Source: Lachnospiraceae bacterium UBA3641 (lineage in GTDB: Bacteria; Bacillota; Clostridia; Lachnospirales; Lachnospiraceae). Taken from it: DNA of 16,958 bases. The notes beneath the pieces were generated by a model. That model was given only the letters and a program-made list of their open reading frames with translations, searched no databases and was not told where the DNA came from. Below are positions 13,587 through 16,958 of this stretch, piece by piece. Location of the stretch: the NCBI GenBank assembly GCA_002373875.1, contig DFKQ01000064.1, forward strand, positions 1-16,958. Direction: 5' to 3'. The translations under genes and the position numbers were made by a program. Within the stretch, counting starts at the first letter, position 1. Each line of letters begins with the position of its first letter.

Positions 13587-14616
13587 CCCTTATTACCTCC
13601 ATCTTTCCTGAGTTTTCCTTGATATACTTAAGTGCATCCCGCGTCTGCCCCGGCTCACCGTTAACGCTTATGTACAATACTCCCACGGGTTTTTTCTTGA
13701 TGAATTCTATCCGGCCGTGCAGGATGTTGATCCTTACTCCGAACTCCTCTATGGCTTCCGCTATAAGGGCCCGCTCGGCGTTCTCATCAAAGTAATCGAT
13801 CCTTATTATCTTGCCCCTGGCATTTTCAAGAACATTACCCGGTATCACGAATTTGTTTTCCTTCTTAATGAGTGTTTTCGTGAATTCACTCACGGGCCTT
13901 GTGAACACATCATATACATCACCGATCTCAACGACCCTGCCCGCATCCATGACCACTACCCTGTCGCATATCTCCTTTACCACATCAAGTTCATGGGTTA
14001 TAAGAACTATCGTGATATTAAGTTCCCTGTTTATCTGCTTAAGAAGGTTAAGGACCGCTTCGGTTGTTTCCGCATCAAGTGCCGATGTGGGTTCATCACA
14101 CAGAAGGATCTTCGCATTGTTTGCCAGGGCTCTTGCTATGGCTACCCTCTGCTTCTGGCCGCCGGATAACTGGGCCGGATATGCATGCTTCTTATCCTCT
14201 ATCCCCACGTACTTAAGAAGCTCATCTATCCTTTTCCCTGCTTCTTCCCTTGACTTTCCGTTTTCCAGAAGCACGAATTCAATATTAGAATATACATCCC
14301 TGCTTCCTATAAGGTTAAAGTGCTGAAATATCATTCCTATATTGCTCCGGAGCTTGCGAAGGTCCCCCGATTTCAGGGTGCTTATGCTCCTGCCCCCGAC
14401 CGTGACCTCACCCTTACTAACAGCCTGAAGCCTGTTAATTGTCCGAAGTAATGTACTCTTTCCGGCTCCGGATGAACCTATTATTCCCAGGATCTCTCCC
14501 TCCTTTACCGAGAAGGTAACATCCTTCACGGCTTCGATCTCCTTTTTCTTCTGTCTGAAGCTTACGCTTACTTCCTTAAAATCGATCAGCTTATCTGATC
14601 CCTTCTCTTCACTCAT
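13579..14616 (-). CDS. metN: MetN-type ABC transporter ATPase with C-terminal NIL domain
   Basis: A 345-aa ATPase driving the MetI/MetQ importer at the inner face of the membrane. Walker A is GSSGAGKST (47-55), Q-loop IFQHF, signature LSGGQKQR (150-157), Walker B ILLCDEPTSALD (170-181) and H-loop THEL (207-210). Residues about 267-343 form the NIL domain, which in MetN binds cytoplasmic methionine and shuts transport off. Its presence favours an amino-acid ligand of the methionine type. The ATG at 14616 follows GGAGAG with about eight bases spacing. An intrinsic terminator lies 73 bases upstream, between this gene and the YezD-like microprotein gene. It is the first large gene of the putative operon. 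Confidence 0.95.
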   Translation of the reverse strand: MSEEKGSDKLIDFKEVSVSFRQKKKEIEAVKDVTFSVKEGEILGIIGSSGAGKSTLLRTINRLQAVSKGEVTVGGRSISTLKSGDLRKLRSNIGMIFQHFNLIGSRDVYSNIEFVLLENGKSREEAGKRIDELLKYVGIEDKKHAYPAQLSGGQKQRVAIARALANNAKILLCDEPTSALDAETTEAVLNLLKQINRELNITIVLITHELDVVKEICDRVVVMDAGRVVEIGDVYDVFTRPVSEFTKTLIKKENKFVIPGNVLENARGKIIRIDYFDENAERALIAEAIEEFGVRINILHGRIEFIKKKPVGVLYISVNGEPGQTRDALKYIKENSGKMEVIRDA

Positions 14617-14688
14617 TTCCCACTCTCCGCTTTTCCGATCTTACTCTTCGTTTTTGCTTTTCGCTTTTGCTCTATGCTTCGCTTATAT

Positions 14689-14739
14689 AAAAACAGAGGC
14701 TGCAGGCACGGGCTAATGAAACCCTTATCCTACAGCCTC
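14689..14739 (-). terminator. Intrinsic terminator between the YezD-like gene and metN
   Basis: On the minus strand GAGGCTGTAGG and CCTGCAGCCTC form an 11-bp stem (one G-U pair) with an inner GGG/CCC helix, directly followed by TGTTTTTAT (five U at 14689-14693). A short CCGG-TAAA-CCGG hairpin lies just before it. Placed in the metN leader, it either ends the microprotein transcript or meters readthrough into the metN operon. I found no alternative antiterminator helix or SAM-riboswitch core. Confidence 0.8.
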
Positions 14740-14775
14740 CGGTTTACCGGTCAGCCATATCCGACTGATATTCTT

Positions 14776-14928
14776 TTATAATCTGTGCTTCTCCGTCTTA
14801 TCTATCTGGATGATCTTACCGTCCTGAACTATTATGGTAACGGTCCCGAACCGCATTCCCTTCATAAGATCATTAAGTTTTTTAACATTTTCAGGAGATA
14901 ACGAAGCCTTGTCTGTCTTATTGTCCAT
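14776..14928 (-). CDS. DUF2292/YezD-like microprotein
   Basis: A 50-aa soluble protein. The C-terminal half, GTVTIIVQDGKIIQIDKTEK (residues 28-47), is the recognisable core of the small DUF2292 family, whose Bacillus member is YezD. Homologues tend to sit near sulfur assimilation and amino-acid genes; their biochemical role is unknown. AAGGAG lies six bases before the ATG at 14928, which fits a genuine start, and the TAA is at 14776-14778. It is the first reading frame of the transcript heading to metN, followed by an intrinsic terminator. It may therefore be a leader gene whose translation or product influences the downstream transporter and oxidoreductase genes. Confidence 0.8.
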   Translation of the reverse strand: MDNKTDKASLSPENVKKLNDLMKGMRFGTVTIIVQDGKIIQIDKTEKHRL

Positions 14929-14965
14929 GTGATGCTCCTTAATCGCTGTCCTGTTTCTGTTAGCG

Positions 14966-14995
14966 ATTATAGGACCCTTTTATAGCTCTGTCTAA
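14966..14995 (-). promoter_or_regulatory. Putative promoter for the YezD-like gene and metN operon
   Basis: On the minus strand TTAGAC (14990-14995), an 18-base spacer and a consensus TATAAT (14966-14971) precede the microprotein gene by about 40 bases. The inverted pair AATCGCT/AGCGATT (14941-14947 and 14962-14968) overlaps the -10 and start region and could be an operator. No other good promoter was seen between here and metN. Confidence 0.5.
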
Positions 14996-15032
14996 TATGT
15001 AAAATTAATGAGACCTTATAGATTTTACCTAT

Positions 15033-15136
15033 AATGTGAAACAGGGGACGGTTCCTCGGTTCATTTTTTCCGGATCAACTCATCTCACAGCAATTTCCGA
15101 AAAATGAACCGAGGAACCGTCCCCTGTTTCACATTT
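15033..15136. repeat. Inverted pair of the 27-bp repeat (copies C and D), 104-bp hairpin element
   Basis: Copy C (15037-15063) is the exact reverse complement of copy D (15105-15131). Flanking bases extend the arms to about 36 each (AATGTG...TTCATTTTT), around a 30-base centre. Copy D is identical to copy B at 2064-2090. The element ends 2 bases before the lacI stop codon, so its hairpin would form in the lacI mRNA tail and could act as a terminator or end-stabiliser. It has the shape of a non-autonomous palindromic element; no transposase is nearby. Confidence 0.85.
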
Positions 15137-15138
15137 AT

Positions 15139-16146
15139 TTAGTTTAAATCTGCGACGGAACCGCCCTCTAACAGTTCCCCGTCTATAACCATCCTCTGGA
15201 TGAGGGTCGTCTTGGGATTCTCTATAAGGTGGATAAGCTTCTCGGCTGCCACCCTTCCTATCCTTTCGGTGTCCTGCTTAAGGGTCGTCAGCTTAGGGTC
15301 AAGGATTCGGGCTATATAGCTCCCGTCATATCCCACCACAGATATATCATCCGGAATGGACAGTCCTGCCTCCCTGATGGCATTGATACCGCCCAGGGCC
15401 GAATAGTCATCGCAGTACATTATGCAGGTTGGCGGCACAGGAAGTGCCAGAAGCTCCTTGGTCTTTAGGTAGGCAAGGTCCGGATTCCTGTAGGTTGAAT
15501 ACATCAGATACTCATCCGGAATGGATATCTCCCTCTTCTCAAGAGACCTGTAGAAGCTGCCCACACGGTTCTTGGTAACCGATGTGTCATCACCTGCGAT
15601 ATAGGCTATCCTGCGGTGACCCTTATCGCACACATATTCAACCAGATCATGCATGCCCTGGATATTATCGGATAAAACAGCTATCCTGTAATCAAATACA
15701 TGGTCAATGGTCACTACGGGAAGCTGGGAACGTATCAGATCCATTACCTGGGGATCAAAAAAATCAACACAGGCGATCACAACACCGTCAACACCCCTGT
15801 ACCTTGAATGTTCAAGGTACGACATATTATTGTTATGCCTTGAATTGATGAAAGTGATATCATAGCCCTGAGCTTCAACAGTGCGCTTGAAGGAATCCAG
15901 CACATGGGCAAAATAATCATGGGTGAGCCCGCTCTGGGCTTCATCAACAAAGAGAACGCCAATATTGTAGCTGCGGTTGGTCTTAAGGGTTCTGGCCGAT
16001 GAATTGGGAAAATAACCCAGTTTCTTTGCAGCTTCCCTGACCCTGTCCTTGGTCTCCTGACCGACATCATTCAGGTCATTAAGCGACTTACTGACAGTCG
16101 CCACCGATACTCCGCATTCGTTTGCTATGTCCTTTAATGATACCAC
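15139..16146 (-). CDS. LacI/GalR-family transcriptional regulator
   Basis: A 335-aa repressor or activator. The N-terminal helix-turn-helix is LKDIANECGVSVATVSKSLN (4-23), followed by the hinge helix region (NSSARTLKTNRSYNIGVLF). The remainder is a periplasmic-binding-protein-like sugar sensor (DGVVIACVDFF, GHRRIAYIAGDD, CIMYCDDYSALGGINAIREAG, ISVVGYDGSYIARILDPKLTTLKQD). The start is GTG at 16146, supported by AAGGAGG eight bases upstream and by alignment of the helix-turn-helix near the terminus. It is divergent from the cellobiose phosphorylase gene, with two matching operator candidates between them. Control of cellodextrin use by a phosphorylated or free disaccharide is therefore likely. 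Confidence 0.93.
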   Translation of the reverse strand: MVSLKDIANECGVSVATVSKSLNDLNDVGQETKDRVREAAKKLGYFPNSSARTLKTNRSYNIGVLFVDEAQSGLTHDYFAHVLDSFKRTVEAQGYDITFINSRHNNNMSYLEHSRYRGVDGVVIACVDFFDPQVMDLIRSQLPVVTIDHVFDYRIAVLSDNIQGMHDLVEYVCDKGHRRIAYIAGDDTSVTKNRVGSFYRSLEKREISIPDEYLMYSTYRNPDLAYLKTKELLALPVPPTCIMYCDDYSALGGINAIREAGLSIPDDISVVGYDGSYIARILDPKLTTLKQDTERIGRVAAEKLIHLIENPKTTLIQRMVIDGELLEGGSVADLN

Positions 16147-16158
16147 TTCCCCCGCCTC

Positions 16159-16176
16159 CTTAATCGTTTTCGATAG
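16159..16176. promoter_or_regulatory. LacI-type operator candidate O1 near lacI start
   Basis: CTTAATCGTTTTCGATAG matches the candidate at 16321-16338 in 15 of 18 positions and resembles the LacI-family consensus with a central CG flanked by TTTTC. It lies 13 bases upstream of the GTG start, so binding would give autoregulation. Confidence 0.6.
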
Positions 16177-16188
16177 TTAGTATATATC

Positions 16189-16225
16189 AATTATACCAAT
16201 TTTACAAGGCTCTGATGGTATAATT
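16189..16225. promoter_or_regulatory. 10-bp inverted repeat carrying two divergent TATAAT boxes
   Basis: AATTATACCA (16189-16198) and TGGTATAATT (16216-16225) are perfect inverted arms 17 bases apart. The left arm contains TATAAT on the minus strand (lacI direction), the right arm TATAAT on the plus strand (cellobiose phosphorylase direction). The -35 matches are poor for both. This is either a back-to-back promoter core or a binding site for a dimeric regulator. Confidence 0.5.
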
Positions 16226-16258
16226 TGTGCAAAATTGATTAATATTTCATTTTCCTTA

Positions 16259-16287
16259 TTGATTCGCTTATGTATATGTTGTATAAT
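16259..16287 (+). promoter_or_regulatory. Putative promoter of the cellobiose phosphorylase gene
   Basis: TTGATT (16259-16264), a 17-base spacer and consensus TATAAT (16282-16287) give the best rightward promoter. The start would be near 16294, leaving a leader of about 90 bases with operator candidate O2 starting roughly 27 bases downstream, a roadblock-type position. Confidence 0.6.
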
Positions 16288-16320
16288 TTCCACAGATGCA
16301 TTATTTTTTTTGCGTTTTAA

Positions 16321-16338
16321 CTTAAACGTTTTCAATTG
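16321..16338. promoter_or_regulatory. LacI-type operator candidate O2 in the cellobiose phosphorylase leader
   Basis: CTTAAACGTTTTCAATTG contains the perfect core AAACGTTT and fits the LacI-family consensus better than O1. The shared pattern with O1 and the adjacent regulator gene support it. Confidence 0.65.
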
Positions 16339-16363
16339 TCATTCTGAGCAACGCGAAGAATCT
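16337..16363. repeat. Fragment resembling a common dispersed repeat in the leader
   Basis: Starting TGTCATTCTGAGC and ending CGAAGAATC, this stretch closely resembles a short sequence that recurs in intergenic regions of many bacterial genomes. ATTCT and AGAAT are inverted ends. It directly follows operator O2 and ends about 12 bases before the Shine-Dalgarno region of the phosphorylase gene. Only one copy is in this window, so its repeat status rests on recall. Confidence 0.45.
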
Positions 16364-16383
16364 TAAAAAGAGAGGAAGAGACT

Positions 16384-16958
16384 ATGAAATTCGGCTATTT
16401 TGACGACGCAAACCGGGAGTACGTGATCACTACCCCCAAGACTCCCCTTCCATGGATCAATTACCTTGGATGCAATGATTTTTTCACGCTTATCAGCAAC
16501 ACAGGCGGCGGCTATTCCTTTTATAAGGATGCCAAGCTCCTTCGCATCACCCGCTACCGCTACAATAATGTGCCTGCAGATACCAACGGTAAGTACTACT
16601 ATATCAAGGATGGTGATACCGTATGGAACGTAGGCTGGCAGCCTGTAAAGACCGAGCTTGACTTTTACGAATGCCGCCACGGAATGGGCTACACCAGGTT
16701 CACATCCGAGAAGAACGGCGTTAAGGCTGAGAACCTCGCCTTCGTTCCCATGGGGGATCCCTGCGAGATAAACAGGGTTAAGCTTACCAACAACACTAAT
16801 GATACCAAGGAGCTTAAGCTCTTCTCATATGTTGAGTGGTGCCTGTGGAATGCGGATGATGATTCCAGGAACTTCCAGCGTAACTTCTCGACGGGCGAGG
16901 TTGAGGTTGTTGATTCTACCATATATCATAAGACGGAATACCGCGAGCGCCGCAACCA
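16384..16958 (+). CDS. cbp: Cellobiose phosphorylase (GH94), N-terminal part, cut by window edge
   Basis: The first 191 residues of a glycoside hydrolase family 94 enzyme that cleaves cellobiose with phosphate into glucose 1-phosphate and glucose in the cytoplasm, saving ATP during cellulose use. The start MKFGYFDDANREYVITTPKT and later blocks (TPLPWINYLG, ISNTGGGYSFYKDA, RITRYRYNNVP, YECRHGMGYT, NFQRNFSTGEVE, YHKTEYRERRN) are very close to clostridial cellobiose phosphorylase. The catalytic Asp lies in the missing C-terminal part of an enzyme of roughly 800 residues. The frame is open to the window end. AGAGGAAGAG precedes the ATG. It is divergent from a LacI-family regulator with shared operator candidates. 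Confidence 0.95.
   Translation, partial: MKFGYFDDANREYVITTPKTPLPWINYLGCNDFFTLISNTGGGYSFYKDAKLLRITRYRYNNVPADTNGKYYYIKDGDTVWNVGWQPVKTELDFYECRHGMGYTRFTSEKNGVKAENLAFVPMGDPCEINRVKLTNNTNDTKELKLFSYVEWCLWNADDDSRNFQRNFSTGEVEVVDSTIYHKTEYRERRN

Noticed and set aside
14617..15000. SAM riboswitch or T-box upstream of metN
   Set aside because: The leader has a terminator and small hairpins, but I found no SAM-I core sequences, no T-box consensus and no specifier stem. It also contains a coding microprotein.
1..16958. CRISPR array, tRNA or rRNA genes, phage or toxin-antitoxin modules
   Set aside because: No regularly spaced repeats, cloverleaf-like sequences, rRNA segments or recognisable phage or toxin proteins were seen.

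Overview
The window reads as Firmicutes chromosome, most likely a gut or rumen Lachnospiraceae-type Clostridium relative. The clues are strong AGGAGG-type ribosome binding sites on nearly every gene, moderate GC content, a cellobiose phosphorylase close to the clostridial enzyme, ferredoxin-linked 2-oxoacid metabolism and a membrane diguanylate cyclase. The organism call is inference from gene content; no rRNA or other marker gene is present.

Left part (1-2091): a Cys-type glutathione peroxidase (207-746, minus) is followed by remnants. These are a sugar-binding-protein fragment truncated at both ends (about 820-1725, plus) and a 3' scrap of an aminotransferase gene (1730-1822, minus). Members of a 27-bp repeat family sit at 790-816 and 2064-2090. 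The second one supplies the start codon of a small Cys-rich protein gene (1828-2091).

Middle (2091-6238): a minus-strand cluster encodes a degenerate tandem receiver protein, acetolactate decarboxylase, a membrane GGDEF protein and the small Cys-rich protein. It diverges from a plus-strand alpha/beta-hydrolase of the Mbeg1-like (DUF2974) type (5065-6087). The block is bracketed by a 125-bp direct repeat (1698-1822 and 6114-6238, constant offset 4416). The right copy is the true 3' end of the aminotransferase gene, so the block looks inserted or rearranged.

Core (6146-14928, all minus): reading in the direction of transcription, the order is a 50-aa DUF2292/YezD-like microprotein, an intrinsic terminator, metN, metI, the four subunits gamma-delta-alpha-beta of a 2-oxoacid:ferredoxin oxidoreductase, metQ, a phenylacetate-CoA-ligase-type AMP-forming enzyme, a structured spacer, and a class I/II aminotransferase. 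Together these can interconvert an imported or endogenous acid, its acyl-CoA, the 2-oxoacid one carbon longer, and the amino acid. An AMP-forming ligase favours the assimilatory direction (activation, ferredoxin-driven reductive carboxylation, transamination). Amino-acid oxidation through the same steps is the alternative. The MetNIQ-type transporter and YezD-like leader point to a sulfur amino acid; the PaaK-type ligase points to an aryl acid. This conflict is the most interesting open point in the window.

Right part (15033-16958): a 104-bp inverted pair of the same 27-bp repeat follows a LacI-family regulator gene (15139-16146, minus). That gene diverges from a cellobiose phosphorylase gene running off the right edge (16384 onward). 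Two near-identical 18-bp LacI-type operator candidates, several promoter-like elements and a fragment resembling a common dispersed repeat lie in the 237-bp divergent region. No gene-free stretch exceeds 300 bp. No tRNA, rRNA, CRISPR array or intact transposase gene was seen.
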